Shown: one piece after another, positions 8,056 through 15,251 of the stretch
Numbering within the stretch: the stretch's first letter is position 1
Layout: every line of letters begins with the position of its first letter
NCBI GenBank assembly: GCA_965370805.1
Contig: CBDUVZ010000042.1
Span: forward strand, 1-22,588
Reading direction: 5' to 3'
From: CBDUVZ01 sp965370805
GTDB taxonomy: Bacteria > Hydrothermota > Tepidihabitantia > Tepidihabitantales > Tepidihabitantaceae
Length of the DNA: 22,588 nucleotides
Made by a program: the position numbers and the translations under genes
The notes under the pieces: model-generated
Database searches by the model: none
The model's input: only the letters and a program-made list of their open reading frames with translations
Told to the model about the DNA's origin: nothing

Positions 8056-11000
8056 TTACTTCGCCTTCTTCTCGTCAACCAGACCCAGGGAGCAGATTAT
8101 CTCAGGTTCTTGTGCCCGTTCCTCTTCGTGGACGATACACAACCTGCCGTCAGCTCTCAGTTCAATAACCAGTTTGGCCAGGTCTTCGTCCGAAACCCCG
8201 CTGCGCAACTGACGGTTCAGAGTATCAGTTGCTGACTGCCGGAGCGGATGCTTGTAGATGTCCTCCAGAGTTTTGTCCAGTTCCTCGAGCTTGAACAGTG
8301 AACCTTTTTCCTGCTCGGCATAGGCCTTGAGCCTTTCATAGGTTCGGAATCTGGCTCCTGACGGTCGCCCCAGTTGACCGCCGACCAGTTTCTCTTCCTC
8401 GGCAATGAACGTGACCCCTTTGTGGACCAGTTGATGATGTTTGTCCTGGCGGGGCAGTGCCGGGGTGTCTGGCTCGCACTTCGCCGCCTTCAGGATGGCG
8501 AATTGAGATTCAGTAATGCTCTTTCCGCTCTTGTCAATCCAGGCCAGGGCGTCGTTGCCTTCGCCCGTTCGCACGTAGACGAGCACGCCTTCCGGCTTGT
8601 CAGGCTCAGGAAAATGAGGCCGCGTCGAGTACACGACCGCAGGCAGGTTCGGGACTATCTTCTCAAGGCCCGGGTCTTTTTGCAGGGCGTTCTTCCATAT
8701 CTGATATGCGTAGGATGCCAAGTCGACTTCGGTTTCGTCCTCGCCGTCGAGAATCCCGGCCTTCTCGTTGTACAGGTCAAGCACAGTCCGCTTCTCGTGC
8801 TCGTCTTCGAAGAACATCTCATCAGTACCGACAACCTCGGCATTCTCCTGCAAGCGCTGTCGCACCCTAGTCCGAAGGTGGATGATCCGCTCCACTCCCT
8901 CAGCCGGCAGGAATGAGTAGCAGTAAATTTCTTCTTTCTGCTGCCCGATACGGTCAACCCGGCCGGCGCGCTGCACCAAGCGGATGATAGCCCAGGGCAG
9001 GTCATAGTTCACTACTACCCGGCAGTCCTGCAGGTTCTGACCTTCGCTCAGCACATCGGTGGCCACCAGAACACGCAGTTCTTCTGCCGAACTGACCCGG
9101 TCCCGCTTCTCGTTGCTGACCGGACTGAACCGCCATGCCAGGGCGGTCGGGTCTGGAGAGTCGCCGGTAACACCAGCAAACTTCTCTACGCCACGACTAC
9201 GAAGTTCCCTTTCCAGGTACTCCACCGTGTCGGCGAACTGGCTGAACACGATGACTTTCTCTGCCGGGTGTTTCCGAGTGAGCAAGTCGAGTAGAGCGGC
9301 CAGCTTCGTGTCTTTGTCCGGGTTCCAGTCTCCACAGTCCTTCAGAACCGTTATCAACGCCTGGGCGTCTTCTCTCAGATGTTTGACTAACGTGGCCTGA
9401 AATAGGTCAGCACGCAACCACGCGAAGCGGTTCTTGAATCGCGTTGCGTAGTCCTCGTAGATTTCCTTCGCCTGACGACCGAAGTCCGCCTCGGACCGGA
9501 GTGTAACCTCCACAGGTCCAGCCTCCGGGCTACCGGTGCTGTCGTCATCAAAGAACCCGGTCAGGTCGATATCACCGTCAAAGGTTCCAGGGTCGAGCAT
9601 CCCGGCGTCCTGGGTCCCGATGGGCAGGTCCAGCCCGTTGGTGATTGCGTGTATGCACACGTAGTTGCGCAGGATGTGGCGCTGAACCGACTGAATGAAC
9701 GCAGACCCGCTGCTTTCTGAGCGCTTGAACAGATTGGTGCGGCAGAAACCCATCAGCCGCCTGCCGCCTCGCGAAAGGTCATCCAGTTTGCTGCACTCAG
9801 CCTGCGTCGGCGGTTTCTCGGGCGACGGCACCACATAATTGCTGAGTCCGTAGCGAGGTAAATGGAGATTATTGACTGTCGCTACCACGTCGGTCGCATA
9901 TAGCCGGGCGTACTGGTCTTCGGGGTCCGATTCGTCAATCCTGAACTTTATGGTCTTCGGAATGCGCGTGGGGAATGGCTGTCGCCGGCCGTCCTCGAAC
10001 ACAAGGTACTTCCGGCCGGTCTTGGGATCGGTTTCTGCGTAGTTGTCTTTGATGAAGCTGCGCGTCCGTCGGACCATGTACAAGCGCATCAACTCCCGCC
10101 AGTCGTCGGCGTACTCGCTGTGGTCGAAAGCGGCCAGGGACCGAACCGGGCACTGGTGCTGACGGATGAACTCTGTCTCGCCCAGCCGGCGCAACTCCAT
10201 TTCGGGCCGGATTCCAATGTCCGTGTCATCTGGGACGAACAGCCTGAGTTGGTTGGAGAGGTCCTTGTAGGTCTTGTTGTAGGGTGTGGCGGTCAGCAGG
10301 ATGCACTTGCTCTCGTTTTCTCTGACGTATTCCTGTATCGCTCGGAATCGCTTTCCTTCACGATTGCGCAGGTTGTGGCTTTCGTCGATGACCACGAGCC
10401 GGAAACGCCGCAGGTCAGGCAGCTTCTGGATAGCCTGACTGACCGGCACCACCCTGCCGCGCAACCGGTACCGGTCTTTGTAGTCGTTCCACATCTTATC
10501 GAGGTTCTTGGGGCAAATAATCAGGGTTTCAAGCCCGAAGTCGTCCTCGAATATGCGCGCCACCGCGCAGGCCATCAATGTCTTGCCGAGACCGACCACG
10601 TCGCCGATCAGCACACCGCCTCGCTTGTTCAAGTGATGCGCCGCGATTTTCACAGCGGCTTTCTGGAACTCGAACAGCTTCGTCTCGAAGTCACGGGGGA
10701 TTCCGAATTCAAGAAGCCCGTCTCTTGCTTCTCGGCACAGATGGTAAGCCATCTTCAGGTAGATGTGGTAAGGGGGAATCGGGACCTCTCTGGCCCAGCT
10801 ATCGTCGATTATTTCTACCAGTTCAGCCGAGATGTCTATACACCAGCGTTCGTTCCAGCGATCATCAAACCAACCCGCAAGCTTCTGGCAGGCGTCGCGG
10901 TCCATCACGTCCACGTTCAGTTCGCCCTGCTTCAGCAAGCCCGAAAGCGTAAGATTGCTGCTGCCGAGGTAGCCGACGATTGGATTAACCGGGTCAGGGC

Positions 11001-11439
11001 GGAAAAGCAAGTAGAGCTTGGCGTGCAGAGGATGAAGCAGGAACAACTTGACCACCACTTTGCCGGCCTTGATCTGAACCGCCAGGCGACGAAGACCGGC
11101 CTCGTCCTGATTCGTTGGACAACCGTAGGTTAGTTGCTCGCGGAACTGCTGAGCCATCCTCTTCTTGAGTTTGGCCGCGGTACGGTTGTCCATGCGTTCC
11201 TCTGACTGTGCGACGGATAGTGCTTCGCGCAGTTCATCACCGGGCAAGCGCTGCATTCCGACGAGCAGGCGGCAGCAGTTACCTTCGCCCCCGCTCCAGT
11301 TCTCAATGTAGCTGTCCAGTTGTTGCCAGCCCCGGAGATTGAAGTACCCGACGCAGAAGTCGGCTCGCTTGGATACCTCTAGTGTTTCGGTCAGAGCCGA
11401 GACGAGTTCCTGCTCGATGTTATCGAAGATGCGCGGCAC
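8056..11439 (-). CDS. PLD-domain SNF2-type helicase of the defence cassette
   Basis: With the GTG start chosen here the protein is about 1127 residues. An N-terminal phospholipase-D-like domain contains HAKLYLLF near residue 140 and GSSNLT near 160, one HKD-type half site. An SF2/SNF2 motor follows: Walker A GDVVGLGKT near 283, DESH box (VVIDESHN) near 351, TATPYN near 383, and motifs V-VI (VLVATDVLSEGQNL, QRAGRVDRIGQ) near 800-830. The C-terminal ~250 residues are uncharacterised. It is an ATP-driven DNA translocase, possibly with nuclease activity from the PLD domain. It resembles DrmD-like helicases beside methylases. The open frame extends upstream to a TTG at 11,472, but that codon lies in the promoter -10. 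The GTG at 11,437-11,439 has AGAAGGGA 7 nt upstream and gives the expected start VPRIFDNIEQ. Confidence 0.92.
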   Translation of the reverse strand: MPRIFDNIEQELVSALTETLEVSKRADFCVGYFNLRGWQQLDSYIENWSGGEGNCCRLLVGMQRLPGDELREALSVAQSEERMDNRTAAKLKKRMAQQFREQLTYGCPTNQDEAGLRRLAVQIKAGKVVVKLFLLHPLHAKLYLLFRPDPVNPIVGYLGSSNLTLSGLLKQGELNVDVMDRDACQKLAGWFDDRWNERWCIDISAELVEIIDDSWAREVPIPPYHIYLKMAYHLCREARDGLLEFGIPRDFETKLFEFQKAAVKIAAHHLNKRGGVLIGDVVGLGKTLMACAVARIFEDDFGLETLIICPKNLDKMWNDYKDRYRLRGRVVPVSQAIQKLPDLRRFRLVVIDESHNLRNREGKRFRAIQEYVRENESKCILLTATPYNKTYKDLSNQLRLFVPDDTDIGIRPEMELRRLGETEFIRQHQCPVRSLAAFDHSEYADDWRELMRLYMVRRTRSFIKDNYAETDPKTGRKYLVFEDGRRQPFPTRIPKTIKFRIDESDPEDQYARLYATDVVATVNNLHLPRYGLSNYVVPSPEKPPTQAECSKLDDLSRGGRRLMGFCRTNLFKRSESSGSAFIQSVQRHILRNYVCIHAITNGLDLPIGTQDAGMLDPGTFDGDIDLTGFFDDDSTGSPEAGPVEVTLRSEADFGRQAKEIYEDYATRFKNRFAWLRADLFQATLVKHLREDAQALITVLKDCGDWNPDKDTKLAALLDLLTRKHPAEKVIVFSQFADTVEYLERELRSRGVEKFAGVTGDSPDPTALAWRFSPVSNEKRDRVSSAEELRVLVATDVLSEGQNLQDCRVVVNYDLPWAIIRLVQRAGRVDRIGQQKEEIYCYSFLPAEGVERIIHLRTRVRQRLQENAEVVGTDEMFFEDEHEKRTVLDLYNEKAGILDGEDETEVDLASYAYQIWKNALQKDPGLEKIVPNLPAVVYSTRPHFPEPDKPEGVLVYVRTGEGNDALAWIDKSGKSITESQFAILKAAKCEPDTPALPRQDKHHQLVHKGVTFIAEEEKLVGGQLGRPSGARFRTYERLKAYAEQEKGSLFKLEELDKTLEDIYKHPLRQSATDTLNRQLRSGVSDEDLAKLVIELRADGRLCIVHEEERAQEPEIICSLGLVDEKKAK

Positions 11440-11460
11440 TATTCCGTCCCTTCTGGAATC
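11440..11460 (-). promoter_or_regulatory. Ribosome-binding site in the loop of a small hairpin
   Basis: The Shine-Dalgarno AGAAGGGA (11,447-11,454) of the helicase GTG lies between the complementary arms ATTCC and GGAAT. The arms are only 5 bp and the loop is 9 nt, so the fold may present rather than hide the site. This element decides the start codon of the helicase. Confidence 0.4.
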
Positions 11461-11471
11461 ATATCGCAGCA

Positions 11472-11499
11472 ACTATGCCCAAATCCGGCCTTGGGTCAA
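11472..11499 (-). promoter_or_regulatory. Sigma70-like promoter of the helicase-methyltransferase operon
   Basis: On the minus strand a -35 TTGACC (11,494-11,499) and a -10 CATAGT (11,472-11,477) are separated by 16 bp, the same spacer as the two promoters at the right end of the window. Transcription would begin near 11,465, leaving a ~26-nt leader with the Shine-Dalgarno of the GTG start. The -10 match is only moderate (4 of 6). Confidence 0.5.
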
Positions 11500-11568
11500 G
11501 CAGAAGAGGAAGCAACCGCCAACAGCATCTTCTCCAGACCTATGGGCGGCAGCACGGACGCGGCACGC

Positions 11569-11892
11569 CTCGTAACCGACGACGAACTTGGCGACGTCAT
11601 TGGCGACGTAGTTGGCGACGTAACTGGCGACGTGGTTGGCGACGTCATTGGCGACATCATTGGCGACATCATTGGCGACGTGGTTGGCGACGTCATTGGC
11701 GACGTGGTTGGCGACGTGGTTGGCGACGTCATTGGCGACGCAACTGACGATGTTGTTGGCGACGTAACTGGCGACGTAGTTGGCGACGACTTTGACGACG
11801 TAACTGGCGACGTGGTTGGCGACGTGGTTGGCGACATAGTTGGCGACGACTTTGGCGACGCAATTCGGGACGTGATTGGCGGCGAAATCGGC
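11569..11892. repeat. 12-bp-period tandem array (array 2), about 26-27 units
   Basis: From 11,581 to 11,880 there are 25 consecutive 12-mers in perfect phase; weaker units extend it to 11,569 and 11,892. Nearly every unit has GAC at its start and TGGC or a close variant at its end. The 6 central bases vary (GTCATT, GTAGTT, GTAACT, GTGGTT, ATCATT, GACTTT and others). Five of six frames stay open, giving tetrapeptides GDVV, RRHW, ANDV, TSPT or RRQL. None has a convincing start, ribosome-binding site or family, so I do not call a gene. There are no CRISPR-like spacers. The array sits directly upstream of the defence-operon promoter. Confidence 0.9.
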
Positions 11893-12109
11893 GAGGACAG
11901 GGGGCGTTCCCCGGGGTGGGCCAAGAAGACAAATCAATCTGTTATATTCGGCCGGTTTCGCGTGTTGCATCTTGTAGGAAATGAACCACCGATGAACACT
12001 GCAGGGGAACCGAAGATTAGGAGCCAGGGAACTTCGGACGCTCGGCGGACAGCCTGGCGGGAGAGAGTACGCTACGGCTGCCGATTTGTCGGCGGTTTGA
12101 TGCTCATTT
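11893..12109. other. Spacer between two 12-bp-period arrays
   Basis: No gene is supported here. A TATATT box on the plus strand near 11,942-11,947 lacks a good -35. A short plus-strand frame from 11,992 to 12,201 could encode a 70-residue peptide with one hydrophobic stretch (GGLMLISVLCWF), but it runs into array 3 and has only a distant GGA upstream. I regard it as non-coding. Confidence 0.35.
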
Positions 12110-12480
12110 CGGTTCTATGCTGGTTTCGGATTGGCTTGCAGCGACTGGTACGGCGGCGGTTTCCCGGTTCGACTCGGCGGCTGAGCCAAAACAGATTGTA
12201 GACAGGATTCCGGCGGGGAATTGGGCTGGCCATTCTGGCCGGGTTTGAGCCGGGGTTTGAGCGGTCGTATCAGTCGGAATCTCAGCGGTCGTCTGAGAGC
12301 CGGTTTCTCTGCTCGAAGCGGACGCCGAACCAGCGCCGTTGTCACAACCGAATTCAGAACCGGAACCAACCGGCGATTCACCGTTGATTTGGCTCTGGAA
12401 ATCGGGTTTCAAAGCGGAAATCCAGCCAGGAATCAAAGCCGAGGGGGAAACGTTCAGGGGGGCCGCCCGGTTGAGAGGTA
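12110..12480. repeat. Strongly degenerate 12-bp-period array (array 3)
   Basis: The stretch can be cut into consecutive 12-mers whose shared pattern is roughly CGAATCAGCCGG (plus strand). Clearest units are GGTTTGAGCCGG, GGTTTGAGCGGT, CGTATCAGTCGG and AATCTCAGCGGT from 12,242 on. On the plus strand the units read as GLSR, GLSG, RISR, NLSG; on the minus strand as QTTA, EIPT, DTTA, QTPA. Phase is kept although the units have diverged far. A minus-strand open frame (12,104-12,601, GTG start) covers it, but its signal-peptide-like beginning comes from the neighbouring interspersed repeat. I treat the region as repeat-derived. Confidence 0.6.
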
Positions 12481-12540
12481 ATTGGACAGGGCAAATGGCG
12501 GAACTGCTGCGAGGGTTGGGAGTTAGGGCAGCGGGCAGAG

Positions 12541-12635
12541 TGCTGAACAGGAAAACCGCCAAGAACGCCAAGGCCGCCAAGAGAATCGAGCCTCCCCTCA
12601 CCCTCGCCCTCTCCCAAAGGGAGAGGGAAAAGAAC
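12541..12635. repeat. Two adjacent interspersed low-complexity repeats, one a perfect hairpin
   Basis: First module: a triplicated pattern based on CCGCCAAGA/CGCCAAGG (about 12,550-12,583), which reads as KTAKNAKAAK. Second module: CCCTCACCCTCGCCCT followed by a 9-bp perfect hairpin, CCCTCTCCC (12,607-12,615), AAA, GGGAGAGGG (12,619-12,627), which reads as LTLALSQRERE. I recall very similar fragments scattered through many uncultivated bacterial genomes. They lie 30 bp beyond the end of the Bat operon. Confidence 0.65.
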
Positions 12636-12663
12636 CGTCAGGAAAGCTATGTTGCGGAGTTTG

Positions 12664-13386
12664 CTATTCGGTTCCGAAGATGCGTTCGACTGCGGTGGAG
12701 TCGGCCCAGCCTCCGGTTCCGCCCGGGACCTGGAGCAGGACGTACCGGCCGCGGCGGCTGCGGATTTTGCCTTCCAGCCCGTCGTGGACGATTACTATCT
12801 CTTTGTAGTCTTCACCCGGACCCGACAGCAGCACGAGTTCCGGCACGATAACGACCGCCCGGTCAGGGTTCACCACCGCTGTCCAGCTCATCCAGGACGC
12901 GAACGCGTACAGGCACCCGGCGCTGAGCGTGACCGCAACCCAGAGCCACGACCGGTTGCCGAATACGAGCAGCAGCCCGAAGCCGGCGAGCGCGAACAGG
13001 AACAGGATACCGGCGAGCAGCCGGGCGAGTCCGAGGTCGAGCACGCGCAGGAACCCGGTCAGGGTGCGGATTATCGGGTTCTGAATCGTCAGCGTCTTGT
13101 CCGGCCGGTACGCCCGGGCGAATTCGAGGTTGTGCCGGATATCACCGTCGTGGGGGGCCAGCACCCGGGCCTGGGAATAATCGGCAATCGCTTTCCCGAC
13201 TTCGCCGAGTTTGAAGCGGGCGTTGCCCCGGTTGTAGAGGATATCCGCGCTGGTCACGGTCGCGGCCGCGCTGTCGTAGAGCGCGACTGCGCGGACGTAG
13301 TCGGCCGCTTCGTAGGCGTCGTTGCCCCGGTTGTACTGGTCGCCCGGCGTGACCGTCGCCAGCAGGAGAATCAGCCCGGCAAGCAT
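12664..13386 (-). CDS. batE: BatE-like TPR and SH3 membrane protein
   Basis: This 240-residue protein begins with a signal or anchor helix (MLAGLILLLATVTPG) and two tetratricopeptide-type repeats (YNRGNDAYEAADYVRAVALY; LYNRGNARFKLGEVGKAIAD). A pair of transmembrane helices follows at ~residues 120-175 (LLAGILFLFALAGFGLLLVF; WVAVTLSAGCLYAFAS), then a bacterial SH3-like domain (VVIVPELVLLSGPGEDYKEI). This is the BatE layout, the last component of the Bat aerotolerance operon, thought to act as a scaffold in the periplasm. The frame extends upstream, but the ATG at 13,384-13,386 overlaps the batD stop by one base (TGATG) and has GGAGG 7 nt upstream, so I use that start. No clear intrinsic terminator follows. 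Confidence 0.88.
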   Translation of the reverse strand: MLAGLILLLATVTPGDQYNRGNDAYEAADYVRAVALYDSAAATVTSADILYNRGNARFKLGEVGKAIADYSQARVLAPHDGDIRHNLEFARAYRPDKTLTIQNPIIRTLTGFLRVLDLGLARLLAGILFLFALAGFGLLLVFGNRSWLWVAVTLSAGCLYAFASWMSWTAVVNPDRAVVIVPELVLLSGPGEDYKEIVIVHDGLEGKIRSRRGRYVLLQVPGGTGGWADSTAVERIFGTE

Positions 13387-15245
13387 CAGAGCGCCTCCAG
13401 CACGCGGCGGGCCCGGTCCAGGGTCTCGTCCGGACCGGTCGCAGCCATTCCCGGCGAGAAGCGGGCGGCATCGCAAGTCTTCACCAGGTCGAGCAGGGCG
13501 GTTGTCGTTTCTTCACTGACGCCGCCGCGGACGAGTTCGGTCCGCAGCTCGTCACCGGTCAGCCCGTGCGCTTCGATATTGAACCGGTCACCGACGTAGC
13601 CGAGCACCGCCCGGTTGAGCGCGGCGTGGAAGTCGCTTTCCCGGCCTTGCTCCAGCAGCCGGGTCGCTTCGGCCAGCCGTTTCTTGACCAGCCGGCTCGA
13701 CCGGCGCCGCCGGGCGTAGCCCCGGTCGTGTTCGAGCTTCCGCCGGTGGCGTCCGAGCACCACGCCGAACGCCAGGACGATAAGCCCGGCCGGGTAGAAG
13801 AGCCAGACCCACCATGAATGCCGAATCTCGAATGCTGAATGCCGATTCCCGAATTCGTACTTCGACACTCGCACTTCGACATTCCCTTTGATATGGCGGA
13901 TATCGCTGCCGACCAGCCTCACCCCGGTTCCGGCGTCGATTGCGCTGGTCCTGCCCGCGGCCCCGGATGAGAAGATTTCGAGTCTCGGGGTGGAGCACAC
14001 GTAGTACGTTTCGGTCTTCGGGTCGAAGAACCCGAGTTTGATTGACGGTATCAGCAGCTTACCGTCCGCTTCGGGCATCAGCGGGTAGCTGAACTCACGG
14101 CTGCCTTTCACTTTCCCGCTCGACGTGTTCACTTTGTCTTTCGTTTCCGGGCTGAGCAGCTTCACGCCCATGACCGGTCCGACTTTCGGCTCGCCCACCA
14201 GCCGGATATTCCCGGTGCCGGTCACTTTGACGGTCAGGCTCAACGGCTCGCCGTCAATCGAGCTGTCTTTGTCCAGGCCGGCCGTGAGTTCGAACTCGCC
14301 GACCCCGCCGGTGAAGCAGGACGGCTTGCCGGAATCGGGCAACGGTTTGACTGTAATCGTTATCGGGCCGGATTTCACTTCGAACGGCTCCGCGGACTGG
14401 AAGAAGAACCCGCCCCGCCTGACGACCTGGCCCGTCATCTTCATCGACCCGACCACGAGTTCGCCGGAACGGGTCGGGAAGAGCGCCACCCGCTTGATTG
14501 AAGCGGCGTTGTACTGCTGCCCCCGGTATTCGCGGGCTTTGTAGTCAAGGTCCCTGGCGTCGAACAGCTTCTCGACCCAGAACCCGCTGAATGCCGGCAT
14601 GTCGGCAATCTGCAAATCCCCGAGATTCAGCCGGGTGTAGAACGTGTAGCCGACCGTCACCTGCTCGCCCTGAAAGACCGAAGTCCGACTTGCGGTTGCG
14701 CCGAGGTGGACGTTCTCTTTTACAGCGCCGCCGGCCCCGGGTTGCGGCTGCGGGCTGCGGAACGGATCGAACGGGTCCGGTCTGCGTCGGGAGGTCGGTG
14801 GCGGCAGCCGGCTTTCTTTGACCACGTTGACGGCAATCGGCTGGGTCAGGTAGGTCTCCCCTTTGAACTCCATCCGGACCGGACCGATTGTCAGCTCGCC
14901 CAGTTTCTTCGGGAGAAGGTGATAAATGTGGCTGATTGTCTGCTGTTGGGTCAGCCGGCCGCCGGCGAACGCGATATTGGTGGACTGGGACGAACTGCCT
15001 CCCAGGTTGTCGAAATCGTCGAGTTGCGGCAACTGTGGCTTCGGCACCCGGCCGATATTGGTGCCGGTGACCGTGACGGTCAGGACGAGCCGCTCGCCGA
15101 GACCGACTTCGGTCCGGTCCACCCCGGCCGAGAACTGGAGGTCACCGGCAACAGCAGCCGTGTACGTCAAGGCAAGCAGAAGTGCGCTTATCGAATGCCG
15201 AATGCCGATTCCCGAATTCGCACTTCGACATTCGCACTTCGACAT
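13386..15245 (-). CDS. batD: BatD-like periplasmic oxygen-tolerance protein
   Basis: A 619-residue BatD family protein: signal sequence (ALLLALTYTAAVAG), several Ig-like beta domains (FSAGVDRTEVGLGERLVLTV; YTFYTRLNLGDLQIADMPAF; ELTAGLDKDSSIDGEPLSLT), a C-terminal transmembrane helix (LFYPAGLIVLAFGVVLG) and a cytoplasmic helical tail. BatD is thought to work with the BatA/BatB von Willebrand A proteins at the inner membrane. Two copies of one interspersed repeat lie in the gene. One (15,188-15,247) supplies the first ~18 residues (MSKCECRSANSGIGIRHS). The other (13,816-13,885) supplies the residues before the membrane helix (EVRVSKYEFGNRHSAFEI). The ATG follows its AAGGA by a single nucleotide, so initiation may be weak or the true start may differ. 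It starts 6 bp after batB/C. Confidence 0.9.
   Translation of the reverse strand: MSKCECRSANSGIGIRHSISALLLALTYTAAVAGDLQFSAGVDRTEVGLGERLVLTVTVTGTNIGRVPKPQLPQLDDFDNLGGSSSQSTNIAFAGGRLTQQQTISHIYHLLPKKLGELTIGPVRMEFKGETYLTQPIAVNVVKESRLPPPTSRRRPDPFDPFRSPQPQPGAGGAVKENVHLGATASRTSVFQGEQVTVGYTFYTRLNLGDLQIADMPAFSGFWVEKLFDARDLDYKAREYRGQQYNAASIKRVALFPTRSGELVVGSMKMTGQVVRRGGFFFQSAEPFEVKSGPITITVKPLPDSGKPSCFTGGVGEFELTAGLDKDSSIDGEPLSLTVKVTGTGNIRLVGEPKVGPVMGVKLLSPETKDKVNTSSGKVKGSREFSYPLMPEADGKLLIPSIKLGFFDPKTETYYVCSTPRLEIFSSGAAGRTSAIDAGTGVRLVGSDIRHIKGNVEVRVSKYEFGNRHSAFEIRHSWWVWLFYPAGLIVLAFGVVLGRHRRKLEHDRGYARRRRSSRLVKKRLAEATRLLEQGRESDFHAALNRAVLGYVGDRFNIEAHGLTGDELRTELVRGGVSEETTTALLDLVKTCDAARFSPGMAATGPDETLDRARRVLEAL
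13816..13885. repeat. Interspersed repeat copy within batD (copy 1)
   Basis: Over ~55 bp this matches the copy at 15,188-15,247 with only a few substitutions (shared core GAATGCCGATTCCCGAATTC). It is read in a different frame of batD from the other copy and encodes the juxtamembrane segment. It contains short sub-repeats of GAATGC(C/T) and CACTTCGACA. Confidence 0.85.
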
Positions 15246-15247
15246 TT
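15188..15247. repeat. Interspersed repeat copy at the batD start (copy 2)
   Basis: Near-identical to 13,816-13,885 and in the same orientation. It contains two GAATGCCGAAT-like and two GCACTTCGACATT-like sub-repeats. It spans the batD start codon and the n-region of the signal peptide. Confidence 0.85.
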
Positions 15248-15251
15248 CCTT

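Noticed and set aside
365..11439. Complete class 1 DISARM system
   Set aside because: Only the helicase and methylase resemble DrmD/DrmMI. DrmA, DrmB and DrmC are not in the window. They could lie beyond the left edge, but that cannot be shown.
11569..11892. CRISPR array
   Set aside because: Units are 12 bp and directly contiguous with no spacers of 30-40 bp, and no cas genes are in the window.
11473..12201. Long open frames across array 2 on both strands (GDVV-type on plus, VANH-type on minus)
   Set aside because: Five of six frames are open because the 12-mer contains no stop in those frames. No start has a good ribosome-binding site and no family is recognised.
11992..12201. Plus-strand 70-aa peptide with one hydrophobic stretch
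   Set aside because: Weak upstream signals and it runs into array 3; likely chance.
12104..12601. Minus-strand 165-aa secreted protein with GTG start
   Set aside because: Its signal-peptide-like start is the reverse reading of an interspersed repeat and the rest is the degenerate 12-bp array. Low-complexity composition, no family.
12607..12627. Hairpin as terminator of the Bat operon
   Set aside because: On the minus strand the T-rich stretch precedes rather than follows the hairpin, and the hairpin is part of an interspersed repeat.
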